Positions 55,707 through 63,914 of a stretch of 64,000 bases of DNA are shown piece after piece. Both the position numbers and the translations under genes were made by a program. Numbering within the stretch: position 1 is the first letter of the stretch; each line of letters starts with the position of its first letter. The notes under the pieces were generated by a model. That model ran no database searches. It had not been told where the DNA came from and worked only from the letters and a program-made list of their open reading frames with translations. The stretch is from positions 62,001 through 126,000 of the forward strand of contig JACPNZ010000003.1 of the NCBI GenBank assembly GCA_016185245.1, written 5' to 3'. Origin of the DNA: Hyphomicrobiales bacterium. Its GTDB lineage: Bacteria; Pseudomonadota; Alphaproteobacteria; Rhizobiales; Aestuariivirgaceae.

Positions 55707-57287
55707 CTATGCCGCCGCCGATATCTGGTACTGCACCAGCCCGCGCTCGACGGCGTAGAGGGCGGCGGCGGCCCGGGTGGTGACACCGATCTTTGAATAA
55801 AGGCTCTGAATATGGTTGTCGGCGGTTTTGGGGGCGATCTCGAGGTGGCGGGCAACCTCTTTCGCCGTCTGTCCGGCGGCGATCAGGCGCAAGACCTCGA
55901 TCTCGCGCGGCGTCAGTCCGGCCAGGCGCTCGGCCGAATCCCTACGGGCGGGCTGGCCGGCGTATGACAGCACCGCCTCGACCGCCTCGGGGCAGAGTCT
56001 TCCCTCCCTGACCAGGCTGCGAAGCTTTGCCGCCGCCGCCGCATCGCTCAATGCGGGCCGGTACGGCCGCGCTTCTCTCGCGGTCTGGAAGGCTTCGGCG
56101 GCGGCCAGGATGCGGGCGGTGGGCGAGAGGTCACTGCCCCGCACGTAACGATGGTAACCGCTGCCGTCGAGGCGCTCGTGGTGACGCAACACCAGGGCGG
56201 CAACGGCCCTGCCTTCGCCGCCCAGTGCCGCAAGAGCGCGCTCGCCGTGATAGGGATGAAGCCTGATGGTGTCGATCTCGCGCACCGTGAGGGGCTTGGA
56301 TTTCATCCAGGTCGAGACCGGCACCGCCAGCTCGCCGATGTCGTGGGTGTAAGCGGCCCAGCGGACATCGCGTATGTCCGAAGCGGGAAGACCCATGTGT
56401 TTTGCTGCTGCGGCAGCAAGGGCGGCAACGGCACGGGAATGGCCATAGGTGAAGGGCATCCGCATGTCGACCATGTCGGCGATTGCCACATAGGCGTCCT
56501 CGCAGGCCGCCGCATCGAGGATGGCATGGGGCGCTGGCTCGAGCGCCAGGATGGTTTCGCGGTCGACGGCCCCGTCCAGGCCTTTAAGAAAGCCTGCCGC
56601 ATCGGCCAGGAAGAGATCGGCAAGGGCCGGCTCATAGGCGCCGCCGCGGCGCTTGGCGATCATCGCCTGCATGGCCTCGGTTCCATGGACCTCGGCCAGG
56701 ACGATCGCATCCTGGGCCAGCGAAACCAGCCGCACGGCAAGTGTGACTTCATCGCCCTTCAGGCCGCGCGGTAGCCCGCGCCCGTCCCAGCGCTCATAGA
56801 GCTTGCCGAGATTGTCGCAGATTTCGGGGGAAAGACCGACCCTGGCGCCGATCCTCTGGGCCACCTCGCAATGACCGGCCAGAATGGGAACGCTCACCTG
56901 CATGGCCTCGGCCAGGCCGCGCTCGATCGCCCCGGCGAGCTCCTCGGGCGTAGCACCCGCATGGTGGCGGGTCAGCGCGCGGACAAAGATTTCACCCACT
57001 TCGGCATGATTGCCGAGGTCGATGCGGGCCAGGTCCTGACGCATGGCGATCTCGTCGCCGAACGCCGCCGCCAGGAGGTGGGTATCGGCATTGCAACCGA
57101 TATAGCGCAGCAAGGCCTGGTGATAGACATTGCGGCGCTCGTTGATATCGAGGTGGGCGGCCTCGGCCAGCCGCATCGCCAGCACGCAGGACCTGAGCGC
57201 AAAGTCCCGCGACTGACCGGTGGCCAGATCGGTCGCATAGGCCAGCGCCATCAGAAAATCAGCGCGCCGAACCGCCGGTGCCGCCAT
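55707..57287 (-). CDS. HD-GYP domain protein with C-terminal LuxR HTH
   Basis: A 526-residue regulator. The HD-GYP region has YTHDIGELAVP (about 320) and HHERLDGSGYHR (about 375), the phosphodiesterase signature for cyclic-di-GMP (HD and GYP-like; here GSGYHR rather than GYP). An earlier HD-like segment (about 95-230) is degenerate. The C-terminal 65 residues are a LuxR-type HTH: LTPREIEVLRLIAAGQTAKEVARHL then APKTADNHIQSLYSKIGV. A fused phosphodiesterase and DNA-binding domain suggests a regulator that responds to the dinucleotide level. Starts at ATG 57287. Confidence 0.85.
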   Translation of the reverse strand: MAAPAVRRADFLMALAYATDLATGQSRDFALRSCVLAMRLAEAAHLDINERRNVYHQALLRYIGCNADTHLLAAAFGDEIAMRQDLARIDLGNHAEVGEIFVRALTRHHAGATPEELAGAIERGLAEAMQVSVPILAGHCEVAQRIGARVGLSPEICDNLGKLYERWDGRGLPRGLKGDEVTLAVRLVSLAQDAIVLAEVHGTEAMQAMIAKRRGGAYEPALADLFLADAAGFLKGLDGAVDRETILALEPAPHAILDAAACEDAYVAIADMVDMRMPFTYGHSRAVAALAAAAAKHMGLPASDIRDVRWAAYTHDIGELAVPVSTWMKSKPLTVREIDTIRLHPYHGERALAALGGEGRAVAALVLRHHERLDGSGYHRYVRGSDLSPTARILAAAEAFQTAREARPYRPALSDAAAAAKLRSLVREGRLCPEAVEAVLSYAGQPARRDSAERLAGLTPREIEVLRLIAAGQTAKEVARHLEIAPKTADNHIQSLYSKIGVTTRAAAALYAVERGLVQYQISAAA

Positions 57288-57407
57288 GTGGCTGTCTCCC
57301 CCGTAACAACGAGCGGCGAGTGTAGCCCGTTGCCTGGCTCAATGTCACCATGGTTCGGCAGTGCTGCTACTGTATCCGATCAGGGATCAAGGAGATGCCA
57401 TGCGTCT

Positions 57408-57911
57408 CTATACTTCATACTTCGAAAACTCTTGACCTGAGCGATTCACATCGATCTTGGTGCGGCGCTCCCTTTCTCCAAAATACATGTGACCCGAATT
57501 CTTTGTACGGCCAATTTTCGCGTGCTCTCTCAAGTTTCTCCGCTCCCAAGCCTTAACGACAGCTTCGGGAATAACATGAACGCTATAATCGCCCGGACCG
57601 ACATGGCCAACTATTATGAAGAAATCCGCCGGTTCACCGAATTTCGAGTTGACCACAGATCTGCCTTCGTGAAGTCAACCGAGTTGCCCCCAATCGCGGT
57701 ATCGACTGCTTTTTACTTGCACTCTAACAAGATGCTTCCCCTTAACTGCAAGCAGGTCCGCATTCGGCTTACTATTTCCGATTGGATTGAGATTTATCAC
57801 GTCCCACTCGCGAGCGAGCAGACGGCACTTCACAAGTTCTTCGCCTATCGCCCCAAGACGGTTGAATTTCCCTTGGTGTTCGTCTTCTGGAACCAGCGAC
57901 ATACTTGACAT
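57408..57911 (-). pseudogene. PD-(D/E)XK-like nuclease gene interrupted by one in-frame TGA
   Basis: A single frame of 167 codons from ATG 57911 to the stop at 57408 is broken only by TGA at 57675-57677. The upstream part has NRLGAIGEELVKCRLLAREWDV, NADLLAVKGKHLVRVQVKSSR, the layout of a PD-(D/E)XK nuclease (E..GE, D.L, VQVK). After the stop the same frame reads VNSKFGEPADFFIIVGHV, PEAVVKAWERRN and RTKNSGHMYFG, a coherent C-terminus. So it is one gene with a nonsense mutation (or readthrough), not two genes. The base composition is less GC-rich than its neighbours, fitting an acquired gene. Confidence 0.75.
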
Positions 57912-57925
57912 GGGAGGGCGACCTT

Positions 57926-59371
57926 TCACGGCGTCACATCCACCCTCGCCACCGGCTTCGGCTGGGTGACGCCCTTCCAGATGGCATTGGCCACATGCAC
58001 CGGTGCGTTGGGCTGCCGCGCAACGAAATCGCCGTCGCCGGGTTTGGCCCGCATGTCGCCCTGATCCCAGGCGATGCGGCCGCGTGAGATCACTGTGCGT
58101 GGCACACCGGTGCATTGGTAGCCTTCGAAGACATTGTATTCGATGCGGGAAACCTGCTTCTTGGCGGTGATGGTCTTGGTCGCCTTGGGGTCCCAGATGA
58201 CGAGGTCGGCGTCGCTTCCCGCCATCACCGCCCCCTTCTTCGGGTACATGTTCAAGATGCGGGCGATGTTGCTGGAGGTGGCCGCCACGAACTCTTCCTT
58301 GGTCAGCCGCCCGGTATTGACGCCCGCCGTCCATAACACTGGCATGCGGTCCTCGAGGCCTCCGGTGCCGTTGGGAATCTGGGTGAAATTCCTGGCCCCT
58401 AGCCGCTTCTGCTTCACCGTGAACGAGCAATGGTCGGTTGCCACCACGCTCAGCGTCCCCGATTGCAACCCGGCCCACAGCGAATCCTGGTGCTTCTTCG
58501 CCCGGAAGGGCGGGCTCATCACCCGGCCCGCTGCATGGTCCCAGTCCTTGTTCTGGTATTCCGAATCATCGAGCGTCAGGAACTGAATGAGCGGCTCGCC
58601 CCACACCCGCTGGCCCGCCTGCTTGGCCCGCCGGATCGCATCGTGGGTCTGTTCGCAGGAGACATGCACGATATAAAGCGGCGAGCCCGCCATGTCGGCG
58701 ATCATGATGGCGCGGTTGGCGGCTTCGCCTTCGACTTCCGGCGGGCGCGAATAGGAGTGCCCCTCGGGGCCGGTCACACCGCGGGCCAGGAGATCGGCCT
58801 GCATGCGGGCCACCACATCGCCGTTCTCGGCATGGACCAGCGGCAGGGCGCCGAGCTGGGCGCAGCGCTTGAAGGAATTGTAGAGCTCATCGTCGTTGAC
58901 CATGAGGGCGCCCTTGTAGGCCATGAAATGCTTGAAGGTGTTGATGCCGTAGGTCTTGACCACGGTTTCCATCTCGTCGTGAACTTGCGGGCTCCACGAG
59001 GTGACCGCCATGTGGAAGGAATAGTCGCTTGCCGCCTTCTCGGCCTTGTGGCGCCAGGCCTGATAGGCCTTGAGCATCGATTCGCCCGGCGCCGGAATGC
59101 AGAAATCGACGATCATGGTGGTGCCGCCCGAGAGTGCTGCCTTGGTGCCCCACTCGAAATCGTCGGCCGACACGGTGCCCATGAACATGAGCTCCATATG
59201 GGTATGGGGATCGACACCGCCCGGCATCACATAGCAGCCGCCGGCGTCGATCGTCTCCGTGCCCGTAAGCCCGGTGCCGACGGCGGCGATCCTGCCGCCA
59301 TCGATCAGCACGTCCGCCCGGGCCGAGTGATCGTGGTTGACGACAGTGCCGCCGCGAATGAGTGTGGACAT
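57926..59371 (-). CDS. hydA: Dihydropyrimidinase
   Basis: A 481-residue cyclic amidohydrolase that opens dihydrouracil/dihydrothymine (or hydantoins) to N-carbamoyl-beta-amino acids. Metal ligands: DPHTHME (His56, His58), the carbamylated Lys in KHFMAYKG (Lys153), and later His in VHAENGD and HVSCEQTHDAI. The D318-type metal Asp is in ATDHCSF. GGAGG stands upstream of ATG 59371. It is the last gene of the ABC transporter operon, separated from the binding-protein gene by a palindromic element. Consistent with reductive pyrimidine catabolism. Confidence 0.94.
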   Translation of the reverse strand: MSTLIRGGTVVNHDHSARADVLIDGGRIAAVGTGLTGTETIDAGGCYVMPGGVDPHTHMELMFMGTVSADDFEWGTKAALSGGTTMIVDFCIPAPGESMLKAYQAWRHKAEKAASDYSFHMAVTSWSPQVHDEMETVVKTYGINTFKHFMAYKGALMVNDDELYNSFKRCAQLGALPLVHAENGDVVARMQADLLARGVTGPEGHSYSRPPEVEGEAANRAIMIADMAGSPLYIVHVSCEQTHDAIRRAKQAGQRVWGEPLIQFLTLDDSEYQNKDWDHAAGRVMSPPFRAKKHQDSLWAGLQSGTLSVVATDHCSFTVKQKRLGARNFTQIPNGTGGLEDRMPVLWTAGVNTGRLTKEEFVAATSSNIARILNMYPKKGAVMAGSDADLVIWDPKATKTITAKKQVSRIEYNVFEGYQCTGVPRTVISRGRIAWDQGDMRAKPGDGDFVARQPNAPVHVANAIWKGVTQPKPVARVDVTP

Positions 59372-59400
59372 GGGGGTGCCTCCGTGTACTGACTAAATGC

Positions 59401-59511
59401 CCCTTCTCCCTTCGCGGGAGAAGGTCCGGCGAAGCCGGGGATGAGGGGGCTCCTGCACAGAGTCCCCTCACCCGGCGCTTCGCGCTCCCCTCTCCCGCAA
59501 GGGGAGAGGGG
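59401..59511. repeat. Composite palindromic repeat between binding-protein gene and hydA
   Basis: Three hairpins: CCTTCTCCC (59402-59410)/GGGAGAAGG (59416-59424); CCGGC-GAA-GCCGG (59426-59438); CCCCTCTCCC (59487-59496)/GGGAGAGGGG (59502-59511). The first stem is identical to that at 44224. The hairpins could reduce hydA expression relative to the upstream genes. Confidence 0.75.
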
Positions 59512-59517
59512 ATCTTA

Positions 59518-60510
59518 CTACATCCCCTTCGCCGCCTTGGTAACCACGTCGGTCCAGGCGCCGTCCGGCTTCTTGGTGATCACCGGATCGGAACCGCCGG
59601 CCATGAGGGCGGCAACCGTGCGGTCGGCGGCGGCGGTATCAAGCGTGCCGTCGGAGCCTTCGGTCAGCTTGTTGATCTCGTCCATCATGGTGGTCTGGTG
59701 GGCCGCGGTCTGGGAGCCGGTGGAGTCGTTCTCGAGAACGATCTTCACGGCCGCAGCCGGGTCCTTGCGCGCATCGTCCCAGCCCTTCATCGAAGCCTTC
59801 ACGAACTTCGCCATGGTGGCGACGAAGGCCGGATCCTTGAGCTTGTCTTCGAGCACATAGAGCCCGTCCTCAAGGGTTGCCACGCCCTGGTCCTCGTACT
59901 TGAACACCACAAGGTCCTCGGGCTTCACACCGGCCTCGATCACCTGCCAATATTCGTTGTAGGTCATGGTGGAGATGCAGTCGGCCTGCTTCTGCAACAG
60001 CGGATCGACATTGAAGCCCTGCTTCAGCACGGTAACACCGTCGGCCCCGCCGGTTGTCGGGATCTTCAGCTGGCTCATCCACGACAGGAACGGATACTCG
60101 TTACCGAAGAACCACACGCCCAGCGTCTTGCCCTTGAAGTCGGCGGGGCTCTTGATGCCGGTATCCTTGCGGCAGGTGAGCATCATGCCCGAGCGCTTGA
60201 ACGGCTGGGCGATATTGACGAGCATGTTGCCCTTCTCACGCGAAGCCAGAGCCGCCGGCATCCAGTCGACGATCACGTCGGCACCACCGCCGGCGATCAC
60301 CTGCTCGGGGGCGATGTCGGGGCCGCCGGCCTTGATCGTCACGTCGAGGCCCGCGTCCTTGTAGTAGCCCTTGGCCAGCGCCACGTAGTAGCCGGCGAAC
60401 TGGGCCTGGGTCACCCATTTCAGCTGCAGCGTCACCGCTTCGGCGTGGGCGGCGAGCGTTGACGCCACCAGTGCGCCGGCGGCCGCCGCCGCCATCAGAA
60501 TCTTCTTCAT
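59518..60510 (-). CDS. ABC transporter substrate-binding protein, NMT1/THI5-like (pyrimidine or related)
   Basis: A 330-residue periplasmic protein. Signal peptide MKKILMAAAAAGALVASTLAA then HAEAVTLQ. NMT1/THI5-like fold: LKWVTQAQFAGYYVALAKGYY (about 28-48), ADVIVDWMPAAL, CRKDTGIKSPADFKGKTLGVWFFGNEYP. Such proteins bind pyrimidines, HMP or similar aromatic heterocycles. ATG 60510 chosen over the frame to 60531. Adjacent to two permeases, an ATPase and dihydropyrimidinase, it is the likely binding component of a pyrimidine-type importer. Confidence 0.88.
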   Translation of the reverse strand: MKKILMAAAAAGALVASTLAAHAEAVTLQLKWVTQAQFAGYYVALAKGYYKDAGLDVTIKAGGPDIAPEQVIAGGGADVIVDWMPAALASREKGNMLVNIAQPFKRSGMMLTCRKDTGIKSPADFKGKTLGVWFFGNEYPFLSWMSQLKIPTTGGADGVTVLKQGFNVDPLLQKQADCISTMTYNEYWQVIEAGVKPEDLVVFKYEDQGVATLEDGLYVLEDKLKDPAFVATMAKFVKASMKGWDDARKDPAAAVKIVLENDSTGSQTAAHQTTMMDEINKLTEGSDGTLDTAAADRTVAALMAGGSDPVITKKPDGAWTDVVTKAAKGM

Positions 60511-60540
60511 CTTCCCTGTGCTCCTTCTCACTGTTGCCGC

Positions 60541-61506
60541 CTACTTCCTGTAGGACGGATGCCAAAAGGTCACCCCGCGCTCGAGAGCCACGAGGAGACC
60601 GTAGAAAGCCGATCCCGCCAGTGCTGCCACGGCGATTTCGGCCCAAACCATGTCGAGGCCCTGTCGGCCCACTTCGGTCGACATGCGGAAACCCATGCCG
60701 ACGATCGGAGTGCCGAAGAATTCTGCCACGATGGCGCCGATCAGCGCCAGTGTCGAGTTGATCTTGAGGGCGTTGAAAACGAACGGCATGGCGGCGGGCA
60801 GCCGCAGGCTTATGAGCGTCTGTCCCCAGGAGGCGCCATAGGAGCGCATCAGATCCCGCTCCATGTGGCCGGATGCCGCCAGCCCCGCCAGAGCATTGAT
60901 CAGCATGGGAAAGAAGGTCATCACCACCACCATGGCGGCCTTCGACGGCCAATCGAAGCCGAACCACATGACCAGGATCGGCGCCACCCCGACGATGGGC
61001 AGCGCCGCCACCAGATTGCCGAGCGGCAGGAGCCCGCGGCGCAAGAAGTCGACGCGGTCGCATAGCAGGGCGACGAGAAATCCCGCCAGGCAGCCGATGA
61101 TCCAGCCGGGGATCACGGCGCGCACGATGGTCTGCACGAAGTCGGCGCCGAGAATGGGAAGCGACGTGATGAGCTTGGCCCAGATTTCCGAGGGCGACGG
61201 CAACAGCACCACCGGAATTTGCGAGCCCGCCACATAAATTTCCCAGCTGACGATCACGGCAATGCCGAACAGCGCCGGCACCAGGAGATTGCCCACCCGC
61301 TCGGGCGACCCGGCCCGTGCCAGCAGCACATCAACCACCCAGCCAAGCGCCCAGGCAATGGCCCAGCCGAGCACCAGGAATATGAAAGAGAGCGCCCAGT
61401 AGCCGCCCTTGAAGGGCTCGACCGCGGCGAAACCTGCCATCACCACGGCCGAGGCGGCCAGCAGGACGGCCAGCACGGCGACCGACGTCCCGATTGCCCG
61501 GCTCAT
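60541..61506 (-). CDS. ABC transporter permease (BPD_transp_1)
   Basis: A 321-residue permease with about seven membrane helices. ATG 61506 is in the four bases shared with the upstream permease gene. The EAA loop is MRSYGASWGQTLISLRLPAAMPFVFNALKI (about 225-255, quoted in parts). The C-terminal segment FYGLLVALERGVTFWHPSYRK is typical. Forms the channel with the other permease and the ATPase. Confidence 0.9.
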   Translation of the reverse strand: MSRAIGTSVAVLAVLLAASAVVMAGFAAVEPFKGGYWALSFIFLVLGWAIAWALGWVVDVLLARAGSPERVGNLLVPALFGIAVIVSWEIYVAGSQIPVVLLPSPSEIWAKLITSLPILGADFVQTIVRAVIPGWIIGCLAGFLVALLCDRVDFLRRGLLPLGNLVAALPIVGVAPILVMWFGFDWPSKAAMVVVMTFFPMLINALAGLAASGHMERDLMRSYGASWGQTLISLRLPAAMPFVFNALKINSTLALIGAIVAEFFGTPIVGMGFRMSTEVGRQGLDMVWAEIAVAALAGSAFYGLLVALERGVTFWHPSYRK

Positions 61507-62399
61507 GGCCTTCCTCCCATGCGGCGCTGGTTCAGCCGTTCGGTGACTCCGACGGCCCAGACGAGTGCCGCGGCGGCGAAGGCGGCAACGAAGAGCGCCG
61601 CCCAGATCTGCAAGGTCTGGCCGTAATAGGAGCCCTGCAACAGCCTGGCGCCGATCCCCGCTACAGCACCCGTCGGCAATTCGGCGACGATGGCGCCGGT
61701 CAAGGCAATGGCGACTGCCACCTTGAGCGAGGCAAAGAGGAACGGCACGGCGGCGGGAAAGCGCAGCTTCCATAGGGCCTGTGCGGCATTGGCGCTATAG
61801 GTGCGCATCAGGTCGAGCGCCAGCCGGTCGGGCGAGCGCAGGCCCTTCACCATGCCGATGGTCACCGGGAAGAAGCACAGATAGGTGGAGATCACCGCCT
61901 TGGTGAGGACGTCGGGAAGACCGGTCTTGCCCAGCACCACGATGATCATCGGTGCGATAGCGAGAATGGGAATGGTCTGCGAGGCGATGATCCACGGCAT
62001 CAGGCTCTTTTCCAGCGAGCGCACATGGACGATGCCGATCGCCAGCGCAATGCCGAGGAGAGTGCCGAGACCGAAGCCGATGAGGGTTGAAGAGAGCGTC
62101 ACCCACAGATGATAGAGCAGCGACTTCACCTTCCAGGGTGCCACCAGGAAAACGCTGTTCCACAATTCGACGGCGATCTGATGCGGCACCGGAATGACCG
62201 GCCGGTCGAGGCTCCACGAGATCGCCAGAGTGTTGTAAAACCCGCCGCCGGCCGCCGCGATCCGCGGATCGGCGAGGACCGCGTTCATCGGGATCGCCGC
62301 GCCATACCAGATGACGACAATGACCGCGACGACCACGGCAACCGGCATGGCGTGGCCCTTCGGCGCCGGCAGAGAAATGGCGGCGACAGCCTCAGCCAT
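61503..62399 (-). CDS. ABC transporter permease (BPD_transp_1)
   Basis: A 298-residue permease with about six membrane helices (for example MPVAVVVAVIVVIWYGAAI). The EAA loop is in RTYSANAAQALWKLRFPAAVPFLFASLK (given as a region, about 210-237). It overlaps the next permease gene by four bases and starts five bases after the ATPase gene end, so the three are one transcript. Second half of the heterodimeric channel. Confidence 0.9.
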   Translation of the reverse strand: MAEAVAAISLPAPKGHAMPVAVVVAVIVVIWYGAAIPMNAVLADPRIAAAGGGFYNTLAISWSLDRPVIPVPHQIAVELWNSVFLVAPWKVKSLLYHLWVTLSSTLIGFGLGTLLGIALAIGIVHVRSLEKSLMPWIIASQTIPILAIAPMIIVVLGKTGLPDVLTKAVISTYLCFFPVTIGMVKGLRSPDRLALDLMRTYSANAAQALWKLRFPAAVPFLFASLKVAVAIALTGAIVAELPTGAVAGIGARLLQGSYYGQTLQIWAALFVAAFAAAALVWAVGVTERLNQRRMGGRP

Positions 62400-62404
62400 G
62401 GCCC

Positions 62405-63184
62405 CTAATCCTCATAGCTGCGCCCCGCCTTGAGGCCTTCGCGCACCCGGTGGGCGATCTTGAGGAATTCCGGGCTCTCGCGGAAATCCAGCGTGCGGTC
62501 GCGCGGCAAATTGGTTTCGATCACGTCGATGATGCGCCCGGGGCGCGGGCTCATCACCACGATCCTGGTCGACAGGAACACCGCCTCGGGGATCGAATGG
62601 GTGACGAACACCACGGTCTTCTGGGTGCGCCCCCACAGTTCGAGGAGCTGCTGGTTGAGCTTGTCGCGGACGATCTCGTCAAGGGCGCCGAAGGGCTCGT
62701 CCATCAAGAGGAGCTTGGGATCGAAAGCCAAGGCGCGGGCGATCGACACCCGCTGCTGCATGCCGCCCGACAATTGCCAGGGAAACTTTTTCTCGAAGCC
62801 CTTGAGATTGACCAGTTCCAGATTGCGCCGGATGCGTTCGGCCGCATTGTCGAGGCCCATGATCTCGAGCGGCAACCCGACATTGCGTTCGACCGTGCGC
62901 CAGGGATAAAGTGCGGGCGCCTGGAACACATAGCCATAGGCGCGGGTCATGCGCGCCTCTCTGGGATTCATGCCGTTGACCGTGATGCTACCCGAGCTCG
63001 CCCGTTCGAGGTCGGCGATCACCCGCAAGAGCGTGGTCTTGCCGCAGCCCGACGGGCCGATAAAGGAGACGAAGTCGCCGTCCATCACGGTGAGATCGAC
63101 CTTCGACAGGGCATAGACCGGCCCGTCGCCGGTGGCGAAGGTCAGGCTGAGGTCTCTGGCTTCAATCACGGCCTGAGCCGCCAT
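62405..63184 (-). CDS. ABC transporter ATP-binding protein (NrtD/SsuB/TauB-like)
   Basis: A 259-residue ATPase. Walker A GPSGCGKTTLL (about 43-53), signature LSGGMQQRVSIARAL, Walker B LLLMDEPFGALDEI, and the H-loop VTHSIPEAVFL. This is the taurine/nitrate/sulfonate importer type. First gene of the operon, with start ATG 63184 about 50 bp from the RutR box that precedes the divergent regulator. Confidence 0.94.
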   Translation of the reverse strand: MAAQAVIEARDLSLTFATGDGPVYALSKVDLTVMDGDFVSFIGPSGCGKTTLLRVIADLERASSGSITVNGMNPREARMTRAYGYVFQAPALYPWRTVERNVGLPLEIMGLDNAAERIRRNLELVNLKGFEKKFPWQLSGGMQQRVSIARALAFDPKLLLMDEPFGALDEIVRDKLNQQLLELWGRTQKTVVFVTHSIPEAVFLSTRIVVMSPRPGRIIDVIETNLPRDRTLDFRESPEFLKIAHRVREGLKAGRSYED

Positions 63185-63232
63185 CGTTTCTCCCCGGGAC
63201 GTGTTTTTGATTTTGCCGGACGCTATCCGCTC

Positions 63233-63248
63233 TTGACCATTTGATCAA
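63233..63248. promoter_or_regulatory. RutR operator
   Basis: TTGACCATTTGATCAA matches the RutR consensus TTGACCA-N2-TGGTCAA with one change in the right half. It lies between the divergent regulator and the ABC operon, 48 bp from the ATPase start and 23 bp from the regulator ATG 63272, so it could control both. Confidence 0.8.
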
Positions 63249-63271
63249 GAATTATGAAGATGCGGGCCTTC

Positions 63272-63898
63272 ATGTCACAGGCCAAGCCCGCCCAAGCCCG
63301 CAAGACCCGCATCCAGGCCCAGAACGAGGGGCTCATTCTCGATGCCGCCCTCGAGGTGTTTTCGGCCTATGGCTACCGCGGCTCGACGGTTGACCAGATC
63401 GCCGCCAAGTGCGGGCTGTCGAAGCCCAACCTGCTCTATTATTTCCGCCGCAAGGAAGACATCTACACCGCCGTGCTGGAGCGCACTTTGACAGGCTGGC
63501 TCGAGCCCCTGCGGGCGCTCGATCCCGATGGCGATCCGGTGGCCGAGCTCACCGGCTACATCACCGCCAAGATGGAGCTGTCGCGCGACAATCCGGAAGC
63601 CTCGCGGCTCTTCGCCAATGAAATCCTGCATGGCGCCCCGATGATCGGCAAGTTCCTCAAAGGTCCGCTGAAGGACCTGGTCGATGCCAAGGCGGCGATC
63701 GTCCGCGCCTGGATCGCCCAAGGCCGTCTTGCATCCGTCGACCCCTACCACCTGATCTTCGCCATCTGGGCGACGACCCAGCACTACGCCGACTTCGAAG
63801 TCCAGGTCCGCGCCATCCTCGGCGACAAGTCGGACCCGACGGTGGTGGGGGTGAAGACGCTCATCACCCTCATCATGGACGGTCTTCGACCGAGGTAA
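63272..63898 (+). CDS. rutR: TetR-family regulator, RutR-like
   Basis: A 208-residue repressor. ATG 63272 gives an N-terminal length like E. coli RutR; ATG 63254 and 63260 are also in frame. The HTH is TVDQIAAKCGLSKPNLLYYF (about 37-56), and the RutR core LSRDNPEASRLFANEIL, WATTQHYADFEVQV and the terminal GLRPR match the known protein closely. RutR binds uracil and controls pyrimidine catabolism. Divergent from the pyrimidine-type ABC operon, with a RutR-like operator between, so it is the probable local regulator. Confidence 0.9.
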   Translation: MSQAKPAQARKTRIQAQNEGLILDAALEVFSAYGYRGSTVDQIAAKCGLSKPNLLYYFRRKEDIYTAVLERTLTGWLEPLRALDPDGDPVAELTGYITAKMELSRDNPEASRLFANEILHGAPMIGKFLKGPLKDLVDAKAAIVRAWIAQGRLASVDPYHLIFAIWATTQHYADFEVQVRAILGDKSDPTVVGVKTLITLIMDGLRPR

Positions 63899-63914
63899 TG
63901 TGGCGCTGCACCCT

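Noticed and set aside
57675-57677. TGA as a selenocysteine codon
   Set aside because: No SECIS-like stem obvious after it, no Cys-type active site around, and no selenoprotein genes in the window.
57489-57908. 139-codon + strand frame opposite the PD-(D/E)XK-like gene
   Set aside because: The minus-strand reading gives nuclease-like motifs on both sides of the TGA; the + strand has none.
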